NCBI GenBank assembly: GCA_938041945.1
Contig: CALISC010000044.1
Span: 1 to 7,208, forward strand
Reading direction: 5' to 3'
DNA: 7,208 bases
DNA from: an uncultured Acholeplasmataceae bacterium
GTDB lineage: Bacteria; Bacillota_I; Bacilli_A; Acholeplasmatales; Acholeplasmataceae
The notes beneath the pieces were generated by a model. The model did no database searches. It had not been told where the DNA came from and saw only the letters and a list, made by a program, of their open reading frames with translations. Each line of letters starts with the position of its first letter. Within the stretch, counting starts at the first letter, position 1. This document shows positions 1 through 5,542 of the stretch, one piece after another. The translations under genes and the position numbers were made by a program.

Positions 1-8
1 TCCGATCT
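1..8. other. Probable Illumina adapter remnant at the contig edge
   Basis: The first eight bases, TCCGATCT, are identical to the last eight bases of the Illumina TruSeq adapter (ending GCTCTTCCGATCT). An exact match of this length at the very first base is unlikely by chance, about 1 in 65,000. It suggests that the window begins at a raw contig end with untrimmed adapter, so these bases are probably not genomic. Confidence 0.6.
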
Positions 9-62
9 AAATAAAGCCATTTTTCGCTATTTTCATAAAAAGTTTTTTGTAAAATGTAAAAT

Positions 63-97
63 AAAACCCTGTAAAGAAGTTTTCTTTGCAGGGTTTT
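63..97 (-). terminator. Intrinsic terminator of the large surface-protein gene
   Basis: The sequence from 63 to 97 folds into a 16-bp hairpin with one T-G wobble (72/88). The arms run AAAACCCTG...AAAGAA and TTCTTT...CAGGGTTTT around a 3-nt loop (79-81). Read on the minus strand, the hairpin lies about 55 bases past the TAA stop of the surface-protein gene and is followed by TTTTATTTTACATTTTAC, a T-rich tail typical of Rho-independent termination. The GC-rich base (CCCTG/CAGGG) and flanking A and T runs are nearly symmetrical. It could also stop a plus-strand transcript arriving from the left. Confidence 0.85.
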
Positions 98-150
98 AAT
101 CAATAAAATGACATTTATTTAAATAAATTTAACTTTAATCTATAATGAAA

Positions 151-2736
151 TTACTTAATACAAACAGAGACACCAAGCATATAAGATACGTCTGTGGAAC
201 TTGCACTATGTTCATATGTACCATCTAGATAACGAATAATCTTATAATAAAACGCTTGTGGGTTTTTATTTACCCATTGTCCTTCAAACCACCAACATTG
301 TAGATTATAGTCATCATACCAAGGTGCGAAACCATTTTGTTCAATAAAAGGTGTCAAATCAACACCACGGTATGTTGGAACATGTCCATCATTTAGGCCG
401 TGCACAGCACGTGCATAGTCAGTTGGTGTTTTGATAAGTTTAGGGTTAGAAAACTGTGAATCTAGTATTGATTTAATTCCGAAATCGCCATCATCAAAAG
501 TTACAGAAAAAGTTTCAACTCCAAGAAATTTTTCAATATCTTTAACTAAAGAACTATACACAGAACGTTCTGGTTTAGCGTTATCTGGGTAGCCAAAATA
601 ATAAAAATTATAGAAAGCAAAGTCAATAATGTGTTTAGTAAACCAAGTTTTTTTATTTGGAATTTTTATAAACTCCACATCTTCAAACTTAAAGTACTCA
701 CCGTTATATTTTTCGTATTTGTTCCCCGCTGAATCCTTCCAAAAACTACGAGTAAACTTAAGTGTATAGTCTTTGGCTTTTGAGTTAAACTTAAGTTCGC
801 GCTCTTCGTCTTTAAGATGAGAAATTCCTTCTGGGTTGTCTACTTTAGTTTGTGGGTATTTACCAATTTTTTTAACAGGTTCGCCAATATAAAGTGTAAC
901 TTTAAGATGTTTTTTTACTAAAGTTTTTTCAACTTCTAGTTTAGTTAAAACTCTACCATCAAGTTCAGCCTTTACAATAGCAAGATTATCTGTCTGAAAC
1001 GGTGTTTCGTCAATTTGACCAATTTCAGAGCCGTGTCTCTTGGTTCTTGTAGGTATTTTGTTAGCGTGTCTCTTGACTTCAAACTCAACAGTGTAGGCTT
1101 TTCTTTTTAAAGTAATAGTTGCTTTATTTTCGCTAGCCTGAGCGTTTACCGTTAGGGTAGTTTGGCTAAACTCAGGATTTTGATAAATAGTTTCGTCTGG
1201 ATTTTGAAAGTCAATTGTGTGAGTTGTACCGATTATTGCTTTTTTAGTAATTTTTGTTTCTTCAAAACTACCATCTGCATTTTCTTTTTTAACAAGGTAA
1301 GTAATTTCAGATTCTTGCACAGGTAGTTTCTTTAGTTTTAAGTGAGCCTTTAGAGTTAAGTCGTTGGTAATTGGTGTGTTGAAGTCAAAGCGTTTACCGG
1401 TGTCTCGGCCAGAAACCGGATCTACTATAGTCCAGTAGTCAAGTTCTGTAAACTGACCGTTTTCATATCCGGTGACCATTGAAGGTAATGAGTAGTTTAA
1501 ATCAAGTTTATCACCGTGCATTGTGTAGACTGGCACGAGTTGATTGGCGTAAGCAGGAGTAATGAAAGTTATCTTGTGGTCGTGTGGAACATTAGTAGAT
1601 GTTCTTCTTGATTTAAGGTATAGAGACATGTTTTTATCGGCTATATTGTTGCCAGGTGTAAAGTCATATCTTTGAGTTAAAGCCTCGTCTGTATACCAAC
1701 CAAGAGTTTCGTATCCTGGTTTGTTTGGTTTGAAATTTTCAACAGGAGTACCTTTTTTGATAATTGCAAAGTAAACTCTTTCAGGACCGTCAAAATAAGA
1801 AATCGCAACATATCCCATTTTGTTGATATCGTCACCTGCTTGATTTGAAATTTCGTATTTGTATCTAGCGGTTAACTTAAACTCAGACTTAACCCAACTA
1901 GGAATTGTAATCTCTTCACCAATTTCCACGTTAACACGGTTGCCAGTCTCGTCGTAGTAGAACCAACCTAAAAACTCAGTAACATAGAATGGTGCTTGAT
2001 TAAACTTAAGTTTTAAGCCTTTGTCTTTTGGATTTAGAGTTTTAAGTGTTTTTTGGTTGCGACTAATTCGCTCTAAAATAAAGGTTTTTTGAGTGTTGTT
2101 TTCAAAAATACCAGGTAGCACAAAGTCATAGTTAACAATAATTTCATTAGTTGTGTTAACTAAAAAAGCGTGTCCTTTGGCCTCGTTTTTAGAGAAAACT
2201 AAACTTTTTGAAACTGTGTCTTTTTCTTTTTTACCTTCATTGTTGAAACGATAAAAACTCTCTAGTTTATAAAGTTCTTCTTTAATGTGTCTAAATTCAT
2301 GATCTAGTTTATAGTAAGGCAATACTATTGGTTTTCTGGTTTGGCCTAAATGGTTCTTTTCAAAAAAGATACGCAGGTAATTTGAGTAGTCAATAATAAC
2401 GTCGTATTTAGTTTTAATTCCAAAAAGGTTTTTAACAGTTATCTCAAAAATAATCTCGTCGTATTTAAGGTTGGTGAAATCAATAGCTAGTGCTTTATCC
2501 TTTTTGGGTTGAACACTGACAACCGAACCTAGGCGGTTAGTTGTAAATCAATTCATCTTAATTGGAATTTGTGTGTGGTTGACGATGTCAGCACTTTCCG
2601 GTACGGCAAATCTAATTTTGCCATGCTCGTAAGTCACGGCTTCGTTTTTTGGAAAGCCACTTTGTTTTGAAAGATAAACAGTTGGACGAATTAATAGCAA
2701 AATTAAAAATATAGCAATTGCAGAAGTTATAAGCAT
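151..2736 (-). CDS. Large membrane-anchored surface protein with InlB-type B-repeats and DUF6273-like C-terminus; frame broken by one TGA
   Basis: One reading frame is open from ATG at 2736 to TAA at 151-153 (861 residues) except for a TGA at 2548-2550 (residue 63). The part after the TGA has only a TTG at 2322 without a ribosome binding site, so it is unlikely to be a separate gene. Residues about 2-16 form a hydrophobic membrane segment. Degenerate beta-rich repeats of the InlB B-repeat (Flg_new) kind follow, at roughly 243-293, 309-376, 387-470, 477-544 and 548-616. The second is clearest, with KPGYETLGWYTD. From about 625 a GKYPQT motif, then KYNGEYFKFE, TPTDYARAV, QCWWFEGQW and the terminal GVSVCIK resemble the DUF6273 family of gut Bacillota. 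No sorting signal such as LPXTG is seen, so the N-terminus is the likely anchor. All ten other tryptophans are TGG. A role at the cell surface, such as binding or adhesion, is inferred; no enzymatic motif was recognised. The true start may be the out-of-frame ATG at 2789. Confidence 0.75.
2548..2550 (-). other. In-frame TGA inside the surface-protein frame
   Basis: The codon is TGA in ...PIKMN-[TGA]-FTTNRLGS. It is a single transition away from TGG, and tryptophan would fit between N and F. The 62 codons before it (from ATG 2736) and the 798 after it are uninterrupted. It could be a nonsense mutation, a UGA read as tryptophan (genetic code 4), or an assembly error. Seventeen TGG codons and no other TGA were counted in the recognised coding regions of the window. 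Confidence 0.9.
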
Positions 2737-2750
2737 GCTAATTGCTGTTT

Positions 2751-2798
2751 TTAAATATATTGATTTTTTTGGTTTGATGTGTTGTTCATAATGCCTCT
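2751..2798 (-). other. Alternative start and slippery A7 tract of the surface-protein gene
   Basis: On the minus strand an AGAGG ribosome binding site (2794-2798) lies four bases before ATG at 2789. This is a far better initiation site than the ATG at 2736, which has none. The ATG at 2789 reads only 12 residues (MNNTSNQKNQYI) and stops at TAA (2751-2753). The codons CAA AAA AAT span a run of seven A's (2764-2770 on the plus strand as T's). One extra A, or a -1 ribosomal slip, would give MNNTSNQKKSIYLKTAISM and then continue into LITSAIAIF, the anchor of the main frame. The restored N-terminus has lysines before the membrane segment, as expected for a protein exposed outside. The main frame itself has no ATG, GTG or TTG between its upstream TAA (2818-2820) and 2736. 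Confidence 0.65.
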
Positions 2799-2804
2799 TA
2801 TTTA

Positions 2805-2825
2805 TAAGCCACTTGGCTTATTTTT
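2805..2825. repeat. Hairpin upstream of the surface-gene ribosome binding site
   Basis: TAAGCC (2805-2810) and GGCTTA (2815-2820) form a perfect 6-bp stem with a 4-nt loop. On the plus strand it is followed by five T's (2821-2825) and so looks like a small terminator, though no plus-strand gene lies to its left. On the minus strand it sits a few bases before the AGAGG ribosome binding site and would be a 5'-leader hairpin. Either role is a guess. Confidence 0.4.
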
Positions 2826-2891
2826 GTACATATGTAAATCTACCATAAATAATATATTTAAAAATTTTTTCAAAATAGGCGTTTAAACTCC

Positions 2892-2911
2892 AAAAAAAAG
2901 CCTAATAAGGC
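2892..2911 (-). terminator. Weak terminator-like hairpin with T8 in the surface-gene leader
   Basis: On the minus strand GCCT-TATT-AGGC (2911-2900) is followed directly by eight T's (2899-2892). The stem is only 4 bp, weak for an intrinsic terminator, but the T-run is the longest in the spacer. It lies about 100 bases upstream of the surface-protein start and downstream of the candidate promoter. It could be the end of a short RNA, an attenuator in the leader, or a chance structure. Confidence 0.35.
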
Positions 2912-3054
2912 GATTTATTGAAATTATTATTTGTTATTTTGATAAAAAATAACTAAAAATTATTCTTCCTTTGTAATTAAAATGATATATTGTAATACGA
3001 TAAAAATTAAACAACAAATAGTAATTTAGTTATTACTTTAGCCATCTCTGGTTT

Positions 3055-3082
3055 TATATATCGCAAAATCATTGCTTATCAA
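3055..3082 (-). promoter_or_regulatory. Candidate promoter for the surface-protein gene
   Basis: On the minus strand TTGATA (3082-3077) is separated by 16 bases from TATATA (3060-3055); an 18-base spacing to TATAAA is also possible. A transcript starting near 3048 would have a leader of about 260 bases before the start at 2789, crossing the T8 hairpin. Because the region is so AT-rich, sigma-70-like matches are common and this assignment is tentative. Confidence 0.35.
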
Positions 3083-3105
3083 ATGTGTGAATAGGTAATT
3101 ATCAG

Positions 3106-3174
3106 ATATTGTTTACTTAACTTTCTTTGTTTTAGTTAGAAGAATAGTTACTAAGTTTAATACTTAAACAATAT
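3106..3174. repeat. Spaced 10-bp perfect inverted repeat
   Basis: ATATTGTTTA (3106-3115) and its exact reverse complement TAAACAATAT (3165-3174) flank 49 bases. The inner arm lies about 24 bases upstream of the -35 of the candidate surface-gene promoter, where paired regulator sites are often found. It could also form a long-looped hairpin. Chance is possible in DNA this AT-rich. Confidence 0.4.
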
Positions 3175-3201
3175 GGTTGATATGTATATTTGCTACTTCA
3201 G

Positions 3202-3225
3202 AAAAGAAAAGGCCCTTTCGGGCCT
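3202..3225 (-). terminator. Intrinsic terminator of rpmF, overlapping its stop codon
   Basis: On the minus strand AGGCCC (3225-3220) pairs perfectly with GGGCCT (3215-3210) around a GAAA tetraloop, a GNRA-type loop. The tail TTTTCTTTTC follows. The rpmF TAG stop (3226-3224) overlaps the start of the 5' stem arm, so the terminator begins at the last codon. This is a strong, compact Rho-independent terminator. Confidence 0.9.
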
Positions 3226-3430
3226 ATTTTTCTTTGGATTGGTCTTCTTCTTTTTTCTTAGGTTTAAGAACAAGTTGACCTTTGTAGTATCCGCATTCTG
3301 GTGTTACACGATGTTGTAGTGTAAATTCACCTGTTTGTGGGCAAACTGTAATCGCAGGACGTTGAAGTTTGAAATGAGTTCTTCTTTTACGTTTAGCAGT
3401 TTTTCCAGTTCTTCTAAATGGAACAGCCAT
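3224..3430 (-). CDS. rpmF: 50S ribosomal protein L32
   Basis: This 68-residue protein is a structural component of the large ribosomal subunit. The N-terminus [19 protein letters not shown] is the L32 signature, followed by [11 protein letters not shown] and the YYKGQLVL end of the family core. About 11 extra charged residues ([13 protein letters not shown]) extend the C-terminus beyond the usual 57 or so. L32 normally has four zinc-binding cysteines in two pairs. Here only C30 and C46 remain, and the expected partners are T33 and T43, so the zinc site is probably lost. The start at 3430 is set by GGAGGT (3437-3442) six bases upstream. A start seven residues earlier would place that site inside the gene. 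It has its own strong promoter and a terminator beginning at its stop codon. It follows ribF after 64 bp on the same strand. Confidence 0.95.
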   Translation of the reverse strand: MAVPFRRTGKTAKRKRRTHFKLQRPAITVCPQTGEFTLQHRVTPECGYYKGQLVLKPKKKEEDQSKEK

Positions 3431-3436
3431 ATAGAT

Positions 3437-3442
3437 ACCTCC
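3437..3442 (-). promoter_or_regulatory. Ribosome binding site of rpmF
   Basis: GGAGGT on the minus strand is a near-complete Shine-Dalgarno sequence, six bases before ATG 3430. It decides the start over the in-frame ATG at 3451. Confidence 0.9.
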
Positions 3443-3453
3443 AACTGACAAAC

Positions 3454-3482
3454 ATTATAGCAAAATCTTGAGTTTTCACCAA
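3454..3482 (-). promoter_or_regulatory. Strong promoter of rpmF (TTGGTG - 17 bp - TGnTATAAT)
   Basis: On the minus strand TTGGTG (3482-3477) is followed after exactly 17 bases by TATAAT (3459-3454), with an extended -10 TG one base before it. The expected transcript start near 3447 leaves a leader of about 17 bases carrying the GGAGGT site. It lies in the 64-bp gap after ribF, so rpmF can be expressed independently of the upstream genes. Confidence 0.85.
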
Positions 3483-3494
3483 GTAAAAAGTAAG

Positions 3495-4229
3495 TTATTT
3501 AAGTTTTTTAACGAACCAGATTATACCAGTTTTTATAGTTTTTAAATTAAGTAAAATTAAACGATTTTGTTGTAAATTGACTAAAAATTTTGTTTGGTTC
3601 TCATTGACACAAAGGTATTTACCAGTAAGTGGTAAAACCTTTTTTGAGTCTAAAAGAAAGTAATGCTTTTCAGGGGTTACTTCATAGTAAACATCACTAC
3701 CAAGCAGTCTATAAACCAATTTAAAATTACCAACTTTTTGTGCAAGTTTAGCGCTAGTGCTAGATATTATTTTGCCTTTTTCACAAACTAACTCCTGCAC
3801 AAAAACATTAAAATCAGCCTTTAAAGTATCAACGCCACCTGCTCTGTTTTTACCATAACAAAAGTTTTGACCAACTATTGCAGTGTCTACATTGATTTGC
3901 TTTAAAAACTTATTAAACTCAAGGTAAGTTTTATTAACTATTTTTGAGTTCAGTCTAAGAAAAGAAACTTCTGCTGTCGGTACAATTGCTTTAATTTTTT
4001 GAAGAATTTCTAAGCGAGTAAATAAAAAAACTCGTGCAAACGGCTTTTCTACGCAAATTACATGTGGCTCTAAATCTGGGTATCTAAGTAAATTAGCAAT
4101 TAAAGCAGTGTGTCCTTTGTGAACTCCGTCAAAAGAACCAAGCGCGACTACTTTTGACTTAGTCTTAGAAATTACCTTTGCTTCGCCGTATTCATTTTCT
4201 AAATTAAATAACTCTAGGTTTGTATTCAT
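3495..4229 (-). CDS. ribF: Short RibF: FMN adenylyltransferase (FAD synthetase), flavokinase domain not recognisable
   Basis: The protein has 244 residues from ATG 4229. A GTG at 4238 is possible, but it lies inside the apparent binding site AGTGAT four to five bases before the ATG. GSFDGVHKGH (about 31-40) is the nucleotidyltransferase signature that binds ATP. GQNFCYGKNRAGGVDTL (about 120-136) and SSTSAKL...VYRLLG (about 157-177) are the later conserved blocks of the FAD synthetase domain, which transfers AMP to FMN to form FAD. Typical RibF proteins exceed 300 residues because a riboflavin kinase domain of about 125 residues follows. Only about 67 divergent residues remain here, and its PTAN-type motif is not seen. 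The cell may therefore need FMN from elsewhere or have a strongly altered kinase. The gene overlaps truB by 26 bp, implying coupled translation. Confidence 0.9.
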   Translation of the reverse strand: MNTNLELFNLENEYGEAKVISKTKSKVVALGSFDGVHKGHTALIANLLRYPDLEPHVICVEKPFARVFLFTRLEILQKIKAIVPTAEVSFLRLNSKIVNKTYLEFNKFLKQINVDTAIVGQNFCYGKNRAGGVDTLKADFNVFVQELVCEKGKIISSTSAKLAQKVGNFKLVYRLLGSDVYYEVTPEKHYFLLDSKKVLPLTGKYLCVNENQTKFLVNLQQNRLILLNLKTIKTGIIWFVKKLK

Positions 4230-5049
4230 TTTTATCACTAATGTATTTAACTAAAGCAATAGGTTTGCCCGCCTTAGTTGCAATAAAATCTTTTTTAACA
4301 TCAACATGTTTAAAAGAAATAGTTGCGCCGTTTTCAATTAACTTAGTTGAAAACTCAGATAACTCAATAAAATCATATTTGGTTTTCAGCCACTCAAATA
4401 ACTCCATTTTTATAAACTTGCCTGGCTCGATTTCTGGTAAAGTAAACTCACCAACTACCACTCGGTTTAATTTAGTTAAAGTAGCCAAGGTTGAGTTTTC
4501 TTTACAAAGTTCAGAAATCAGCGAACGCACATAAGTGCCAGCTTCTACCTTGCAATTAAATGTAAAAGTAGAAGGACTAATTTGTTTAAGCTCAAGAGAA
4601 TATATTTTTTTAAGTTCTGATTTTAGTATAGGTGATTCGCCTTGTCTGGCTAAATCACAGGCTTTTTTGCCGTTGATTTTTTTAGCTGAGTAGATGGGCG
4701 GAGTTTGCAAAAAACCGGATTTTAGGTATTTCTGTATTGTCAGATTTGCTTTTTTAAGGTCAAGGGTTTTATTGGTTTTTTCAATAACTTTTCCAGTTAA
4801 GTCAAGAGTGTCAGTTTCGTATCCCAATTCAAACTCACCTGTATAGACTTTTGCAAAATCAAAATCTTGAACAAAGCGAGTAGCACGACCTGTTAGCACT
4901 AAAAGCAGTCCTGTTGCAAAAGGATCTAGAGTTCCAGTGTGTCCTACTTTAGTTGTTTTATCTAGTTCTTTTTTAATACCAAAAAGGGCAGCAAACGATG
5001 TGATGCCCTTTGGTTTATTTAAAAGATAGATGTAGTTTTGGTTTTTCAA
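4204..5049 (-). CDS. truB: tRNA pseudouridine-55 synthase
   Basis: TruB converts uridine 55 in the T-loop of nearly all tRNAs to pseudouridine in the cytoplasm. The 281-residue protein begins YIYLLNKPKGITSF, the usual family N-terminus. GHTGTLDPFATG (36-47) contains the catalytic aspartate D42. QTPPIYSAKKINGKKACDLAR (115-135) and GTYVRSLISEL (171-181) are the further active-site blocks, and LNRVVVGEF follows as in the family. The start is TTG at 5049, placed directly after the TAA of trxA in the same frame with no gap and no visible ribosome binding site. Initiation therefore probably depends on ribosomes finishing trxA. The 3' end overlaps ribF. The truB-ribF pair is a common arrangement in Bacillota, although the classical rbfA and infB neighbours are replaced here by trxA. 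Confidence 0.95.
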   Translation of the reverse strand: MKNQNYIYLLNKPKGITSFAALFGIKKELDKTTKVGHTGTLDPFATGLLLVLTGRATRFVQDFDFAKVYTGEFELGYETDTLDLTGKVIEKTNKTLDLKKANLTIQKYLKSGFLQTPPIYSAKKINGKKACDLARQGESPILKSELKKIYSLELKQISPSTFTFNCKVEAGTYVRSLISELCKENSTLATLTKLNRVVVGEFTLPEIEPGKFIKMELFEWLKTKYDFIELSEFSTKLIENGATISFKHVDVKKDFIATKAGKPIALVKYISDKNEYKPRVI

Positions 5050-5364
5050 TTATTTAAAACTAGTTACCCAGCCAACTAACTCATCGCGAGAAAGTAGACC
5101 AACTTTACGGTCAATTTCCTTACCGTCTTTAAATAAAACTAGCGTAGGAATTGAACGCACTGCAGAAAGCAAAGCAAGTTCACGGTAGTCATCAATTGAA
5201 ACTGCATAAACTTTCGCAATTCCTTTAAGTTCTGAGTCTGCCACTTCAGTTACTACTGGAAGTAGCGCTTGGCAAGGTCCACACCAAGGAGCAAAGAAAT
5301 CTACTAAAACTAGTTTATCGCTGTTAATAACATCGTTGAAAAGTTCACCTTTATAAATATTCAT
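5050..5364 (-). CDS. trxA: Thioredoxin
   Basis: This is a 104-residue single-domain thioredoxin, the usual family length. It is a cytoplasmic thiol-disulfide carrier that reduces client disulfides and is itself reduced by thioredoxin reductase. The redox motif WCGPC lies at 27-31 in FFAPWCGPC. The buried aspartate position is D22 (VDFFAPW), and the cis-proline is P73 in SIPTLVLF, followed by KDGKEIDRKVG. There is no signal peptide. The ATG at 5364 is chosen because AGAGGTG (5371-5377) sits six bases upstream. The GTG three codons earlier is part of that site. It is the first gene of the trxA-truB-ribF run and directly abuts truB. Reductase is not in the window. Confidence 0.96.
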   Translation of the reverse strand: MNIYKGELFNDVINSDKLVLVDFFAPWCGPCQALLPVVTEVADSELKGIAKVYAVSIDDYRELALLSAVRSIPTLVLFKDGKEIDRKVGLLSRDELVGWVTSFK

Positions 5365-5383
5365 ATTTGTCACCTCTTCTTAA

Positions 5384-5392
5384 AATATAGCA
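5384..5392 (-). promoter_or_regulatory. Candidate extended -10 promoter of the trxA-truB-ribF genes
   Basis: On the minus strand TGCTATATT (5392-5384) is an extended -10 element. No convincing -35 is present at 17 bases. Transcription would begin near 5377, leaving only about 13 bases before the ATG, just enough to include the AGAGGTG site. The short leader resembles that of rpmF and of the divergent gene at 5543. Confidence 0.5.
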
Positions 5393-5511
5393 CACCAAAA
5401 ACAAAAAAATTATTTTAAAGCCTTGTGTATTTTTGTAAGATAAATAAGTAAAAAATACAGTAAATCAACAAATAATGTCTAGATAATTTTGGTGTTTAAG
5501 ATTGCTTTGTT

Positions 5512-5520
5512 TGGTATAAT
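5512..5520 (+). promoter_or_regulatory. Extended -10 promoter of the plus-strand membrane protein gene
   Basis: TGGTATAAT is a perfect extended -10. The only -35-like sequence, TTGGTG at 5489-5494, is 20 bases away and so weak. Transcription would start near 5527. The ribosome binding site TGAGGT (5531-5536) lies six bases before ATG 5543. It diverges from the trxA promoter about 120 bp away. Confidence 0.7.
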
Positions 5521-5542
5521 TTAAATGTTGTGAGGTATATTT

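Larger units (their letters stand above)
2826..3209. other. Gene-free spacer of about 380 bp between rpmF and the surface-protein gene
   Basis: No credible gene was found on either strand. The longest AUG-started frames looked at here are short: a 22-residue minus frame (MILRYIKPEM...) without a ribosome binding site, and a plus frame that runs antisense into rpmF. No tRNA or known structured RNA was recognised. The region holds the candidate minus-strand promoter (3055-3082), the terminator-like hairpin (2892-2911) and the spaced inverted repeat (3106-3174) listed separately. It is very AT-rich. Its length contrasts with the tight packing of the other genes and fits a long regulated leader or a small RNA. 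Confidence 0.6.

Noticed and set aside
151..2322. A separate 723-residue protein starting at 2322
   Set aside because: The start would be TTG without a Shine-Dalgarno sequence, while the same frame continues open upstream for 75 more codons to the TGA and beyond.
3000..3075. 22-residue minus-strand open frame in the spacer, as a possible leader peptide
   Set aside because: It has no ribosome binding site and no run of regulatory codons; frames of this length are common by chance.
3083..3099. DnaA-box-like sequence (CTATTCACA on the minus strand)
   Set aside because: It is a single copy with two mismatches to TTATCCACA, and no cluster or dnaA/rpmH context is present.
3175..3320. Plus-strand frame starting ATGGTTGATATG and running into rpmF
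   Set aside because: It crosses the rpmF terminator and is antisense to rpmF, with no ribosome binding site.
3431..3451. Seven-residue N-terminal extension of L32
   Set aside because: It would translate through the GGAGGT ribosome binding site, and L32 proteins begin MAVP.
4220..4534. 104-codon plus-strand open frame inside truB
   Set aside because: It lies entirely antisense to well-supported truB (and the ribF start). It has no family resemblance and no ribosome binding site of note.
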